Shown: positions 42,580-55,073, counted from the first letter of the stretch. The stretch: 64,000 bases of DNA from Sphingomonas sp. LaA6.9 (GCF_022601895.1 NZ_JAKVIO010000022.1:1-64000); one strand, 5' to 3'. A program made the numbers and translations. Notes: generated by a model not told the origin, from the sequence alone.

Positions 42580-43486
42580 CTGGAAACTCACGCTGCCCTG
42601 CACTGCGCAGGAAGCCCGGATATTGGAGGAAGACATCGGCCCGCTCGCCGAGCTCGATCCCCTGCCCGTGCTGATGACGAGCGAGCCCGATCCGACACAG
42701 CCGGACAAATGGCAGCTCGACGCCTATTTCGAAGACGAGCCCGACGAGATCACGATCGCGCTGATAAGGGCGCTGGTGCCGAGTGCGGCCAATGCCGCCC
42801 CGATAATCGCGAAGGTCGAGCAGCAGGATTGGGTCACGCTCAGCCAGGCGGGGCTGGAGCCGGTCCGCGCGGGGCGGTTCTTCGTCCACACCTCGACCAA
42901 TGCGGATGATATCCCCGAAGGCTCCAAACCTTTCCTGATCGAAGCGGGCCTCGCCTTCGGGACCGGGCAGCATGAAACCACGACGGGCTGCCTGATGATG
43001 CTCGACCGCCTGAAGCGCGAGGGCAATGTCTATCGCGACCTGATCGACCTCGGCACGGGCACCGGGCTGCTCGCCTTCGCGGCGATGCACCTGTGGCCGC
43101 GCGCCTTTGCGACCGCGACCGACATAGACCCGATTTCGATCGACGTGACGCGCGAAAATGCCGAAGTGAACGACATTGCGCTCGGGACGCGCGAGGGACA
43201 TCTCGCGCTCGTCGTCGCGCCGGGCATGGATCACCGCACGATCCAGCGCCGGGCGCCCTATGATCTCATCATCGCGAATATTCTGGCGGGCCCGCTGATC
43301 GAGATGGCGCCGTCGATCGCAGCCGGCCTCGACGAAGGCGGTACGCTGATTCTCGCCGGCTTGCTCGACAGCCAGGCGCACCGCGTCGCCACCGCCTATC
43401 GCCGCCAGGGCCTGCGCCTAGCCGGCCGGATAGACCGCGGCGAATGGCCGACGCTGATGCTGAGAAAGCGCCGGCGCTTCGGCTGA
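42569..43486 (+). CDS. prmA: Ribosomal protein L11 methyltransferase
   Basis: SAM-dependent enzyme that methylates ribosomal protein L11. The 305-residue protein has an N-terminal substrate-recognition domain and a C-terminal methyltransferase with FGTGQHETTTGCL, motif I DLGTGTGLLAFAA and the NILAGPLIEMAP motif specific for PrmA. The ATG at 42569 overlaps the preceding SDR gene by 11 bases. It converges with phhA, 12 bases away. Confidence 0.93.
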   Translation: MSDSWKLTLPCTAQEARILEEDIGPLAELDPLPVLMTSEPDPTQPDKWQLDAYFEDEPDEITIALIRALVPSAANAAPIIAKVEQQDWVTLSQAGLEPVRAGRFFVHTSTNADDIPEGSKPFLIEAGLAFGTGQHETTTGCLMMLDRLKREGNVYRDLIDLGTGTGLLAFAAMHLWPRAFATATDIDPISIDVTRENAEVNDIALGTREGHLALVVAPGMDHRTIQRRAPYDLIIANILAGPLIEMAPSIAAGLDEGGTLILAGLLDSQAHRVATAYRRQGLRLAGRIDRGEWPTLMLRKRRRFG

Positions 43487-43498
43487 GTCACAGGGCGT

Positions 43499-44371
43499 TC
43501 AGCGCGCTGCGCGGCTCAGGGCATAATCCTGCGTGCCGTGGGTGATCACATCGTCCTCGGGAAGGATGTCGGCGATCGCGATATCGGGCAGCCCCCTCAG
43601 TTCCGCATAGAGCGGCGCGAAATCGGTCTCGACCGTCGTGCGCAGCAGCGTCTCGAAATCGGGAATGACGAAGTAGTTCTGCTGATAATCATCGATCCGG
43701 TAATCGGTGCGCATGACGCGCTTCAGATCGAAACGGATCCGGTTGGGGCTGGGATCGTCCAGCGCGAAGATGCTCTCGCCATGGCTCGATACGATGCCTG
43801 AGCCATAGATTCGCAGCCCTTCAGGCTCCTCGATCAGCCCGAATTCGACGGTGTACCAGTAGAGTCGCGCGAGTTGCTTGAGCGAGCCATGCTCGAGCGC
43901 GCGCTGCCCCCCCTGGCCGTAAGCGACCATGTAATCGGCGAAAACCGGATCCGCGAGCATCGGCACATGGCCGAACACGTCGTGAAAGACGTCAGGCTCC
44001 TGAATATAGTCGAGCTGGTCGGGGCGGCGGATGAAATTGCCGGCCACAAAGCGGCGATTGGCGAGGTGATCGAAAAACACGTCGTCAGGCACCAGTCCCG
44101 GCACCGCGACCACCTGCCAGCCCGTCAGCTTCATCAGCCGTTCGGACAGTTCCTCGAAATCGGGGATGCCCGGCTTCGACAGTCGCAATACGTCAATCCC
44201 GCGCAACCACGCTTCCGATGCACGCCCCGGCAATTGTTTCGCCTGTCGCGCAAACAGCGTGTCCCACACGCCATGTTCCGCGGCGCTATAGGCCTGCCAG
44301 TCCTGCGGGATCGTCCAATCGGCACCGGCCCCTTCGGGTGGCCGCTCGAGCACATGAGATTCGGTTTCCAT
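43499..44371 (-). CDS. phhA: Phenylalanine 4-monooxygenase
   Basis: Iron- and pterin-dependent enzyme converting phenylalanine to tyrosine. The 290-residue length is typical of bacterial forms without a regulatory domain. The iron ligands are His130 and His135 (FHDVFGHVP) and Glu176 (WYTVEFGL). ATG at 44371 gives the normal N-terminus; the frame remains open to 44464 but upstream codons do not fit the family. No pterin carbinolamine dehydratase gene is adjacent. Confidence 0.95.
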   Translation of the reverse strand: METESHVLERPPEGAGADWTIPQDWQAYSAAEHGVWDTLFARQAKQLPGRASEAWLRGIDVLRLSKPGIPDFEELSERLMKLTGWQVVAVPGLVPDDVFFDHLANRRFVAGNFIRRPDQLDYIQEPDVFHDVFGHVPMLADPVFADYMVAYGQGGQRALEHGSLKQLARLYWYTVEFGLIEEPEGLRIYGSGIVSSHGESIFALDDPSPNRIRFDLKRVMRTDYRIDDYQQNYFVIPDFETLLRTTVETDFAPLYAELRGLPDIAIADILPEDDVITHGTQDYALSRAAR

Positions 44372-44475
44372 TGCAACAAAATAGCACAGCGCGCCGCGAG
44401 GGCGAAATCGCTGTGCGCGTTGGTGGATATTTGCGCGGGATGGCGCGTATAATCGCGCGATCAAGGAGATTGCCG

Positions 44476-44823
44476 ATGCTTCGTCCGCTGCTCGCCGCCG
44501 CTTTCGTCATCGCCCTTCCCGCCGCCGCGCTCGCGCATCATGGCTGGAGTTCCTATGACGACAAGAAGGTCATCAAGATCACCGCACCGCTGCAGTCTCT
44601 CAACTGGGGCAATCCGCATGGCAGCGCAAAGGTGGTCTACCAGAAGCGCACCTGGGACGTGATCCTCGCTCCGGTTTCGCGCATGGAGGCGCGCGGCCTT
44701 ACCAAGGAGATGCTGGCTCCGAACAAGAAGGTGACGCTCGAGGGCTATCCGCGCAGCGACGGCACGGCCGAGATGCGGATCGAACGGATCACGGCTGGCG
44801 GAAAGACGGTCGAGCTGCGCTGA
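44476..44823 (+). CDS. DUF6152-family periplasmic protein
   Basis: A 115-residue exported protein with a signal peptide (MLRPLLAAAFVIALPAAALA) and a mature start HHGWSSYDDKK that is a hallmark of the DUF6152 family. The neighbouring histidines at the mature N-terminus could bind metal. The rest is a small beta-rich domain (LQSLNWGNPHGSAKVVY). ATG at 44476 has AAGGAGA upstream. A four-segment membrane protein is encoded 4 bases downstream, and the pair probably functions together. Function unknown. Confidence 0.75.
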   Translation: MLRPLLAAAFVIALPAAALAHHGWSSYDDKKVIKITAPLQSLNWGNPHGSAKVVYQKRTWDVILAPVSRMEARGLTKEMLAPNKKVTLEGYPRSDGTAEMRIERITAGGKTVELR

Positions 44824-44827
44824 CGCC

Positions 44828-45313
44828 GTGGAAGCGCTCGTCCAGCTGGCGACCGGGCTCCAGCAATCGGATTTCGGCGGCTGGGCGCGCGGTTCGGCAT
44901 GGGCCTATCCCGCCGCGAACCTCATCCATCTGCTCGGCCTTGTCCTGATCCTCGGCGGCACCGCACTGCTCGACCTGCGCATCATCGGGATTTTCCGCGC
45001 ATTGCCCGTCGCCGCGCTGTCTCGGGCCGTCCTCCCGCTCGCCTTGGCGGGGCTGGCGCTGATGATGGCGAGCGGCGCGGTGCTCTTTGCAGCCGACGCA
45101 GAATCGCTCGCAAGGTCGCCGTTGCTGCGATGGAAGCTCATGCTGATCCTCATCGCGCTCATCAACGCGCTGGCCTTCCGGCTGCTATGGAATCGTGCGG
45201 CGAGCGCCTGGGATACCGTGCCAGCGCCCCAAGCAGCGCGGGCGATGGCGCTTGCCTCGCTCATGCTCTGGCTCGGGATCGCCTCAGCGGGCCGGTTGAT
45301 CGCCTATAGCTGA
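44828..45313 (+). CDS. DUF6644-like membrane protein
   Basis: A 161-residue protein with four hydrophobic segments (for example ANLIHLLGLVLILGGTALLDL and LLRWKLMLILIALINALAF). Histidine in the first segment (NLIHLLG) and the pattern RSPLLRWKLML are kept in similar proteins that often accompany DUF6152 genes. GTG at 44828 is the start, 4 bases after the previous stop. It overlaps the convergent PilZ gene by 10 bases at the 3' end. Role unknown. Confidence 0.65.
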   Translation: MEALVQLATGLQQSDFGGWARGSAWAYPAANLIHLLGLVLILGGTALLDLRIIGIFRALPVAALSRAVLPLALAGLALMMASGAVLFAADAESLARSPLLRWKLMLILIALINALAFRLLWNRAASAWDTVPAPQAARAMALASLMLWLGIASAGRLIAYS

Positions 45314-45933
45314 TCGTCCTCGACGCCCTGCGCCTCAAGCCAGCGGATCAGTTCGTCGAACGCGATCGGCTTGATGAACGAAAGCCCGGCCATGCCGCCC
45401 TGCGACCAGCGCACGATACCCTTGACGGGGTGCATCCCCTCGATCGTGATCACGGCATCCTCGCCGACCTTCAAAGGCTCGTCGAGCTCGACCTTGATGC
45501 CGCCCTGCGAGAGATCGCGCACCGCGACCTCATGACGCACGTCACCCACCTTGATCCGCGCGCGCCCTTCCACCTCGATGCGCGGAGGGCGCGACTTGCG
45601 GCCATCGGGCGCCGTGCGATGCGTCAGGATGTCGCTAACCTCGACTTCGCCCTCGAAGCGCACGCCGACGCGCCCCTCTTCGACCCAGACGACCTCCCCC
45701 GAAAGCCGCTCGTCGGATTTGAGTTCGATCTCGACCCGGTCGCCCATCTGATGCTGCGCATAGACATGCGCCATCAACCCGCCCGTCGAAATGTTGCGGA
45801 TCAGGCAGAGCTCCTGCGTCTTGCCCGTCACCAGCTTGCCGACACGCAGGATCGTCATGAAACGCTGCGCGCCGCGCCGATCGGCGGCATTTTCGTTGTT
45901 CGCGGATTCGCCCAGAATGTCTACGTTACGCAT
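45304..45933 (-). CDS. PilZ-domain protein with two PilZ modules
   Basis: A 209-residue protein likely to bind cyclic di-GMP. The first PilZ module begins at ADRRGAQRF and includes LIRNISTGGLMAHV. The second includes VRDLSQGGIKVELDEPLKVGEDAVI and the sequence GIVRWSQGGMAGLSF. The RxxxR and (D/N)xSxxG patterns are partly kept in the first module; the second has only the (D/N)xSxxG half, so it may not bind ligand. ATG at 45933 is chosen; a start at 45978 is possible. Confidence 0.82.
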   Translation of the reverse strand: MRNVDILGESANNENAADRRGAQRFMTILRVGKLVTGKTQELCLIRNISTGGLMAHVYAQHQMGDRVEIELKSDERLSGEVVWVEEGRVGVRFEGEVEVSDILTHRTAPDGRKSRPPRIEVEGRARIKVGDVRHEVAVRDLSQGGIKVELDEPLKVGEDAVITIEGMHPVKGIVRWSQGGMAGLSFIKPIAFDELIRWLEAQGVEDDQL

Positions 45934-46058
45934 GGGTTTGTGGCCGTCCCTTACCCGAAATGAACAACCGATCGCCATGCGCCCCCGGCATCACAGCGTT
46001 CGTCCCCACATAACGACCATGCCGTGCGGCAGTTAAAATGGCGTGAAGGATAGTCCGG

Positions 46059-48979
<2,921 letters not shown>

Positions 48980-49043
48980 TGAATAGACCCTGATTCACGC
49001 TTCGGCGGAAGCGCAAAGGGCCGCCATCTCAAACGATCCGGCG

Positions 49044-50708
49044 CTAAGCTGCCTCCAGCAGCCTCAACGCCTGGGCGCGCGCCTCATCGGTAACGCTCGC
49101 GCCCGAGAGCATTCGCGCGATTTCCTCGCGGCGCTCGCCATCCGCCAGTCGCATGACGCCGGTGCGAGTCACGACGCCGTCATGGCTCTTGGCGATCAGC
49201 ATATGCGCCGCGCCGCGCGCCGCCACCTGCGGGCTGTGCGTGACGACGAGCAACTGTGTCTTGCCCGCCAGCCGCGCGAGCCTTTCCCCGATCGCGCTGG
49301 CCACCGCGCCGCCGACGCCGCGGTCGATCTCGTCGAAGATCATCGTCGCGGCCCCGGCCTCTTCAGCGAGGGAAACCTTGAGCGCGAGGATGAAGCGCGA
49401 AAGCTCGCCGCCGCTCGCGATCTTGATCAATGGAGCGAAGGGCGCGCCGGGATTGGTCGAGATCTCGAACTCGACGCGGTCCTTGCCGTGCGGTCCCCAC
49501 TGGCTCTCGGGCAGCGACTCGACCGCGGTGCGAAAGCGCGCGGCATCGAGCTTCAGCGGCGCGAGTTCGGCCTTCACCGCCGCGTCGAGCCGCGCGGCGG
49601 CGGCGCGGCGCGCTTCGCTCAGCACATCGGCTGTTTCGCGGTAAAGCGCCCCTTTCGCGGCGCAGTCGGCTTCGAGCCTGGCCAACCCTTCCGTCCCCGC
49701 CTCGATCCGCGACAGTCTTTCCTCAAGCTCGCGGAGCAAGGCAGAAAGCTCGTCGTGTCCGACGCGGTGCTTGCGCGCGAGTGCGCGCAGTTCGAACAGC
49801 CGCGTCTCGATCGCCTCGAGGCTCTCGGGGTCGTGACGCAGCGCCTCGGAAGCGGCCTCGAGCTTCTCCTCGGCTTCGCAGGCTTCGATCACCGCGCGGT
49901 CGAGCGCCGCCAGCGCCTCCGCGAGCAACGCGTGTTCGCCCGCCATCCGGTCGAGACGCCGTGCCGCCTGACGCAGCTGGGCCAGCCCGCCCTCCGATCC
50001 GTCAAAGGCCGCCATCACCGCGATCAGATCGTCTGAAATGCGCGCGCCCTTCTGCATGTCGGCGCGTTCGGCGGCGAGATTTTCCTCCTCGCCGTCCCGG
50101 GGGTCGAAGCGCCGAAGCTCATCGATCGCATGTTCGAGCCATTCGCGATCCTGCTTGGCGGTCGCGATGTCCATCCGTGCCTGTTCGAGCGCGGCCTCGG
50201 CGGCACGCCACGCACCATGCGCCGTCTCGACCGCGGCGGTCTCGGCGCGCGCGAAACTGTCGAGCAGCGCACGATGTCCCCTCGGATTGAGCAGCCCGCG
50301 ATCGTCATGCTGGCCGTGAATCTCGACAAGTATCGCGCCGAGCTCGCGCAGCAATCCCGCCGAAACCGGCTGGTCGTTGATGAAGGCGCGGCTGCCGCCA
50401 TCGGCCTTGACCACGCGACGCACGATCAACGGCTCGCCCTCATCCGCATCGAGCCCGTTCTCGGCGAGCATCGCGAACGCAGGATGATCGTGGCCGTTGA
50501 GGTCGAAGCTCGCGGTAACGCTCGCCTGCGCCTGTCCATGGCGGACAAGGCCGCTGTCCGCACGCGCGCCCAGCGCAAGCCCCAGCGCATCGAGCAGGAT
50601 CGATTTGCCTGCACCGGTTTCGCCGGTCAGCACGCCCAGCCCGCGCCCGAACTCGAGGTCGAGCGCTTCGATGAGCACGACGTCACGTATGGCGAGCGCA
50701 GACAGCAT
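49044..50708 (-). CDS. recN: DNA repair protein RecN
   Basis: SMC-like ATPase of double-strand-break repair. The 554-residue protein has Walker A GETGAGKSILLDAL near the N-terminus, the glycine-rich EIHGQHDDRGLL region, a long coiled-coil middle, and the C-terminal signature LSRFILALKVSLAEE with Walker B MIFDEIDRGVGG. It lies 56 bases after bamD, the usual alphaproteobacterial order. Confidence 0.96.
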   Translation of the reverse strand: MLSALAIRDVVLIEALDLEFGRGLGVLTGETGAGKSILLDALGLALGARADSGLVRHGQAQASVTASFDLNGHDHPAFAMLAENGLDADEGEPLIVRRVVKADGGSRAFINDQPVSAGLLRELGAILVEIHGQHDDRGLLNPRGHRALLDSFARAETAAVETAHGAWRAAEAALEQARMDIATAKQDREWLEHAIDELRRFDPRDGEEENLAAERADMQKGARISDDLIAVMAAFDGSEGGLAQLRQAARRLDRMAGEHALLAEALAALDRAVIEACEAEEKLEAASEALRHDPESLEAIETRLFELRALARKHRVGHDELSALLRELEERLSRIEAGTEGLARLEADCAAKGALYRETADVLSEARRAAAARLDAAVKAELAPLKLDAARFRTAVESLPESQWGPHGKDRVEFEISTNPGAPFAPLIKIASGGELSRFILALKVSLAEEAGAATMIFDEIDRGVGGAVASAIGERLARLAGKTQLLVVTHSPQVAARGAAHMLIAKSHDGVVTRTGVMRLADGERREEIARMLSGASVTDEARAQALRLLEAA

Positions 50709-50764
50709 GCAGCGTTAGTAGAACAGTGTGGGCGGGGTATGGAAGAGTGCCACGCCCATATCCG

Positions 50765-51547
50765 TCAGGCGGGATTGCGCTCCATCAGCTCATAGGCGCG
50801 TTCGTACCATTTGGTGCCCGGATAGTTGGTCCCAAGCACTGCCGCCGATTTTTTGGCCTCATCGCGCATGCCGAGCGCCAGATAGCTTTCGGTCAGGCGC
50901 ATCAGCGCTTCGGGTGCGTGGGTGGTGGTCTCATATTCGTCGACCACGCTGCGGAAACGCACGACCGAGGCGAGCCATTGCGAACGCCGCTGATAGAAGC
51001 GCCCGATCTCCATTTCCTTGCCCGCCAGGTGATCGTTGACGAGATCGATCTTCAACCGCGCATCGGCGGCGTAGCGTGTGTCGGGATAGCGGCGGATCAG
51101 CTCACCCAGCGAACTGAGCGCCTGTTGCGTGATCTTCTGATCGCGCGTCACATCCGCGATCTGTTCGTAATAATCGAGCGCGATCAGATAATAGGCGTAG
51201 GGCGCGTCCTTGTTGCCCGGATGTATCGCCAGGAAGCGCTGCGCCGACTGGATCGATTCGTTGTACTGCTTGGCGGCATAATAGCTGAAGGCGCTCATGA
51301 GCTGCGCGCGGCGCGCCCAGGGCGAATAGGGATGCTGGCGCTCCACCTCGTCGAAGAGCGCCGCCGCAAGCTTGTACTGCCCACGGTCGAGCCGGTCCTT
51401 CGCCGCGGTGTAGAGCGTGTTGACGTCGCTCGCCACATAGTTGGTGTCGGCCTTGGTGCTGGCCGATGTACGGGCACAACCGGCGAGCGGGGCGATCAGG
51501 GCGACGCCGATGAGAAGGGCGATCGGCTTCAGGGCAGAGTTACGCAT
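50765..51547 (-). CDS. bamD: Outer membrane assembly lipoprotein BamD
   Basis: Essential lipoprotein of the Bam complex that inserts beta-barrel proteins. The 260-residue protein has a lipoprotein signal (LIAPLAGC, Cys24) and TPR repeats beginning LYTAAKDRLDRGQYKLAAALFDEVERQHPYSPWARRA-like segments, of which DEVERQHPYSPWARRAQLM is the diagnostic part. It precedes recN on the same strand and is divergent from manA. Confidence 0.95.
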   Translation of the reverse strand: MRNSALKPIALLIGVALIAPLAGCARTSASTKADTNYVASDVNTLYTAAKDRLDRGQYKLAAALFDEVERQHPYSPWARRAQLMSAFSYYAAKQYNESIQSAQRFLAIHPGNKDAPYAYYLIALDYYEQIADVTRDQKITQQALSSLGELIRRYPDTRYAADARLKIDLVNDHLAGKEMEIGRFYQRRSQWLASVVRFRSVVDEYETTTHAPEALMRLTESYLALGMRDEAKKSAAVLGTNYPGTKWYERAYELMERNPA

Positions 51548-51685
51548 GAGGCGGGGTTCTAGCGAAGCAATCGGGCTTCGCCAAGCGCCGAGATGTGCCC
51601 TTATCCGGCGCGAATTTCCGAGCCTTGCGCGGGAACGCTTGCACGGCCTCGGGCATTGGTCCTAACCGGGGGCGAGGAGCCGGTA

Positions 51686-52531
51686 ATGAGCGCGAAACGC
51701 CTGAAGACCCATCGTGTGGAAAAGCCCTGGGGCCGCCATCATCTGTGGCCGGGATTCCCCGATCCCGCGCCCGGCAGCGAGCCGGTGGGCGAGATCTGGT
51801 TCCAGGACGAATCCGACGACAGCCCCGAACTGCTCGTCAAATATCTCTTCACCGCCGAGAAGCTCTCGATCCAGGTCCATCCCGACGATGCGGCCGCACG
51901 CGCATCAGGCCATGCGCGAGGCAAGGACGAGGCATGGGTGATCCTTGCCGCCGAGCCGCAATCGACGATCGCCATCGGTACGAAGGAACCCGTCGATCAT
52001 GAAACACTGCGCGCCGCAGCGCTTGGCGGCAGCATCGAGCAGCTCGTCGACTGGAAGCCGGTCAAGGCAGGCGACGTCTTCTATTCGCCCGCGGGCACGG
52101 TGCATGCGATCGGCGCGGGGATCACGCTGGTCGAGGTTCAGCAGAATGTCGACCTCACCTACCGCCTCTACGATTATGGCCGCCCCCGCGAGCTGCATCT
52201 GGACGAGGGGGTCACCGTCTCCGACGCGCGGCCCTTTGTGCCCAATTTCACGCCGCAGGACTTAGCACCCGGCCGTTCGATCCTCGCCGAAGGTCCCAAA
52301 TTCGTGCTAGAACGCTGGCGGCCCGACGACGCGCGCACGATCATGCTGCCACAAGGCGTGCCCGGCTGGTTCGTGCCCGTGACGGGCGCTGGCACGATCG
52401 ACGGTGCCGGCTGGAAGGCGGGTGAAACCTGGCTGGTCGAGGACAGCGTCCAACTCACCGCCGAAGCGGGTAGCGATATCCTGTTCGCCTATCCGACACC
52501 CAGGCGGCTCAACACGATTATCGGGGGCTGA
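51686..52531 (+). CDS. manA: Class I mannose-6-phosphate isomerase, short form
   Basis: A 281-residue cupin-type zinc enzyme that interconverts mannose-6-phosphate and fructose-6-phosphate, feeding GDP-mannose for surface glycans. Visible features are KPWGRHHLW at the N-terminus, the zinc region LSIQVHPDDAAA, the active-site stretch VFYSPAGTVHAIGAG, and EVQQNVDLTYRLYDYGR. ATG at 51686 is preceded by GGCGAGGAG; the frame is open upstream to 51593. A glycosyltransferase gene follows after 38 bases. Confidence 0.92.
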   Translation: MSAKRLKTHRVEKPWGRHHLWPGFPDPAPGSEPVGEIWFQDESDDSPELLVKYLFTAEKLSIQVHPDDAAARASGHARGKDEAWVILAAEPQSTIAIGTKEPVDHETLRAAALGGSIEQLVDWKPVKAGDVFYSPAGTVHAIGAGITLVEVQQNVDLTYRLYDYGRPRELHLDEGVTVSDARPFVPNFTPQDLAPGRSILAEGPKFVLERWRPDDARTIMLPQGVPGWFVPVTGAGTIDGAGWKAGETWLVEDSVQLTAEAGSDILFAYPTPRRLNTIIGG

Positions 52532-52569
52532 CAGCAATTTCCTTAACGAGAACGCCCTAGCATCACGCG

Positions 52570-53733
52570 ATGCTCCGCGTGCTCACCCTGTCCTCGCTGT
52601 TTCCGGACGCGACCCGTCCCAATTTCGGCGTCTTCGTCGAAAGGCAGACACTGAGCCTCGCAGCACGCTGCGACATCGCGCTTGAGGTGATCGCCCCGAT
52701 CGGCGTCCCACCCTGGCCGCTGTCGCGTCATGCGCGCTATCGCGGTTTCGATGTCGTTCCCGAACGCGAGCACTGGAAAGGACTCGCGGTCCATCGGCCG
52801 CGCTTTCCCGTCATTCCGGGTGGAAACGGCTTCGCGTCGGCCGCGCTGATGGCGCGCGCAGTGCTCCCCGTCGCACGCAGGCTTCATGCCCAACACCGCT
52901 TTGACCTGATCGACGCACAATTCTTCTTCCCCGACGGCCCCGCCGCCCGGCGCATCGCCCGCGCGCTCGACCTTCCCTTCTCGATCAAGGCGCGCGGCGC
53001 CGACATCCACTATTGGGGCAGGCAGCGCGGCAGTCGCAAAGCGATCCGTGACGCCGGGGGCAGCGCCGACGGCCTGCTCGCGGTCAGCGCCGCGCTGCGC
53101 GACGACATGGCCACGCTCGGAATCCCATCGAATAGGACGCGCGTCCATTATACCGGCGTCGATCTCGATCGCTTCCGCCCGGGCGACCGCGGGGCGCTCA
53201 AGGCCGAACGCGACATTCAAGGCCCGCTGGTCATCAGCGTCGGCGCGCTGATACCGCGCAAGGGACAAGCGCTGCTCATAGATGCACTCACGCTGCTCCC
53301 GGGCGTCACGCTCGCGCTCGCAGGCGAAGGTTCCGACCGCGCTAAGCTCGAAGCACAGGCGGCGCGGCTCGGAGTGAGCGAGCGCGTCCGTTTCCTCGGC
53401 AGCATCGCGCATGAGGCGCTGCCGGGCTGGCTGGCGGCCGCCGACGTGATGGCGCTGCCCTCCTCATCCGAAGGGCTCGCCAATGCCTGGGTGGAAGCGC
53501 TCGCCTGTGGCACGCCGATCGTCATCAGCGATTGCGGCGGCGCACGCGAATTGCTCGATCGCCCCGAAGCGGGCCGGATCGTGGCACGCGAGTCCGGCGA
53601 AATCGCTTCCGCTATCGCCGAAACGCTCTCAAATCCCCCCGACGCGGCGCAGGTCCGCAAGACCGCGGAACGCTTTACATGGGAGGCGAACAGCGACGCG
53701 CTGTTCGCGCACCTCTCAGCGCTGAAGCGGTAG
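52570..53733 (+). CDS. Glycosyltransferase, family 4 type
   Basis: A 387-residue GT-B glycosyltransferase. The N-terminal half includes LTLSSLFPDATRPNFGVFVE; the C-terminal half has VISVGALIPRKGQALLIDAL and the nucleotide-sugar motif EGLANAWVEALACGTPIV, with E-x7-E. Donor and acceptor are unknown, though the manA gene just before it suggests a mannose-containing product. It overlaps the convergent Mth938-domain gene by 18 bases. Confidence 0.88.
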   Translation: MLRVLTLSSLFPDATRPNFGVFVERQTLSLAARCDIALEVIAPIGVPPWPLSRHARYRGFDVVPEREHWKGLAVHRPRFPVIPGGNGFASAALMARAVLPVARRLHAQHRFDLIDAQFFFPDGPAARRIARALDLPFSIKARGADIHYWGRQRGSRKAIRDAGGSADGLLAVSAALRDDMATLGIPSNRTRVHYTGVDLDRFRPGDRGALKAERDIQGPLVISVGALIPRKGQALLIDALTLLPGVTLALAGEGSDRAKLEAQAARLGVSERVRFLGSIAHEALPGWLAAADVMALPSSSEGLANAWVEALACGTPIVISDCGGARELLDRPEAGRIVARESGEIASAIAETLSNPPDAAQVRKTAERFTWEANSDALFAHLSALKR

Positions 53734-54099
53734 CAGCGCCGCCACGATCCAGCGCTGCTCGGCCCTGAGCACGCCCCAGGCCCGCGCCGCCGCGCGGCTG
53801 TCCATCACCTCGACGCCGATCCCGCGCGCCTCGAGCGCGTCGACAAAGGCGCGCGAAGGCCGCGCCACCTCGCCACCGGTGCCGAGCAGCAGGAATTCGG
53901 GCTGCGGATCGATCGCGAGCAGCGCCGCGACATCCGCCTCGACCAGTGCAGCGAGGACGGGCGCGTCCCACTGCGCCACGCCGATGGGCGTCAGCAGCGC
54001 TGAGCGATAAACATCACCGTCGATCCTGAAACCGCCCTCGGCAAAGCCCGCGATCTGCGGCCCCGGCCCCTTCGCCTCGGAGACGAGGCTGGGCGGCAT
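53716..54099 (-). CDS. Mth938-domain protein
   Basis: A 127-residue protein of the Mth938-like fold. The core is IAGFAEGGFRIDGDVYRSALLTP, then PEFLLLGTGGEVARPS and GIGVEVMDSRAAARAW. Such genes commonly follow secF in alphaproteobacteria and human relatives (NDUFAF3) assist complex I assembly, but the function here is not known. The ATG at 54099 overlaps the secF stop as TGATG; longer frames upstream lie inside secF. It overlaps the convergent glycosyltransferase gene by 18 bases. Confidence 0.85.
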   Translation of the reverse strand: MPPSLVSEAKGPGPQIAGFAEGGFRIDGDVYRSALLTPIGVAQWDAPVLAALVEADVAALLAIDPQPEFLLLGTGGEVARPSRAFVDALEARGIGVEVMDSRAAARAWGVLRAEQRWIVAALLPLQR

Positions 54100-55073
54100 C
54101 AGACCACCGCGCCGTCGTCTTTGACGACGCGTTCGGCCTTGCCACCCTTGGCTTCGCCCTGGGGCAGGAAGCTGTCGGGCTTGACGTTGAGCCACAGAAG
54201 GATCGCCGCCGACACATAGACCGACGAGAAGGTGCCGATGCCGATGCCAAGCAGCATCGCCGCGGTGAAGCCGAAGATCACATCGGGTCCGAGCACGAGC
54301 AGGATGGTGAGCGCGATGATCAGCGACAGCGAGGTGACGACGGTACGCGACAGCGTCTCGTTGACCGACAGGTCGAGCTGCGCCGCAATGTCCATCTTGC
54401 GGTATTTGCGCATATTCTCGCGGATACGGTCATAGACGACGATCGTATCGTTCAATGAATAGCCGATGATCGTCAGGATCGCCGCGACGACATTGAGGTC
54501 GAATTCGAGCTGGGTCAGCGCAAAGAAGCCGAGCGTCAGCGCAACGTCGTGGAACAGCGCGAACAGCGCGCCCACGCCGAACTGCCATTCGAAGCGGAAC
54601 CATATATAGAGCGCGATGGCGAGCATCGCGAGCCCTAGCGCCCATGCGCCCGCGCTGAACAGCTCCTCCGACACCTTGCCCGAGACGGTCTCGACCGCGG
54701 TGAACTTCGCATCGGGATGTTCGGCGGTGACGGCGCGACGAATCTCGGTCGCGGCGCGGTTGGCGCTGTCCTCGCCGCCCTCAGGCAACGGCATCCGGAT
54801 CGAGACCTCGTTCGAGGATCCCATGTGCTGGATGGTCGGTTCGCCGAGATTGAGGCCGTCGATCGTCTGCCGCAAATCGTCCAGCTGAACGGGCTTTTCG
54901 AAGGTCACGCGGATCATCTGGCCGCCGACGAAATCGACGCCCAGGTTGAAGCCCCTCACCGCAACCAGCGCGAGCGAGGCGACGATCAGCAGGATCGAGA
55001 ACCCCATCGCCCAGGTGCGATATTTGAGGAAGGGGATGTTGGTGTTGTCGGGGACGAGCTTGAGCGGACGCAT
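54099..55073 (-). CDS. secF: Protein translocase subunit SecF
   Basis: Membrane partner of SecD that uses the proton gradient to help export through SecYEG. The 324-residue protein has an N-terminal segment FSILLIVASLALVAVRGFNLG with FVGGQMI, a periplasmic domain, and a C-terminal multi-helix part with GYSLNDTIVVYDRIREN, the SecF hallmark. It begins 12 bases after secD. Confidence 0.97.
   Translation of the reverse strand: MRPLKLVPDNTNIPFLKYRTWAMGFSILLIVASLALVAVRGFNLGVDFVGGQMIRVTFEKPVQLDDLRQTIDGLNLGEPTIQHMGSSNEVSIRMPLPEGGEDSANRAATEIRRAVTAEHPDAKFTAVETVSGKVSEELFSAGAWALGLAMLAIALYIWFRFEWQFGVGALFALFHDVALTLGFFALTQLEFDLNVVAAILTIIGYSLNDTIVVYDRIRENMRKYRKMDIAAQLDLSVNETLSRTVVTSLSLIIALTILLVLGPDVIFGFTAAMLLGIGIGTFSSVYVSAAILLWLNVKPDSFLPQGEAKGGKAERVVKDDGAVV

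Noticed and set aside
40942..42708. Minus-strand open frame of 588 codons
   Set aside because: Antisense of chemoreceptor 2 and the SDR gene; Ser/Ala-rich shadow of the repeat.
44448..44453. TATAAT before the DUF6152 gene as a promoter
   Set aside because: A perfect -10 hexamer, but no acceptable -35 at the right distance.
51686..53733. Capsule or exopolysaccharide cluster
   Set aside because: Only manA and one glycosyltransferase are present, with no polymerase, export or sugar-nucleotide genes.
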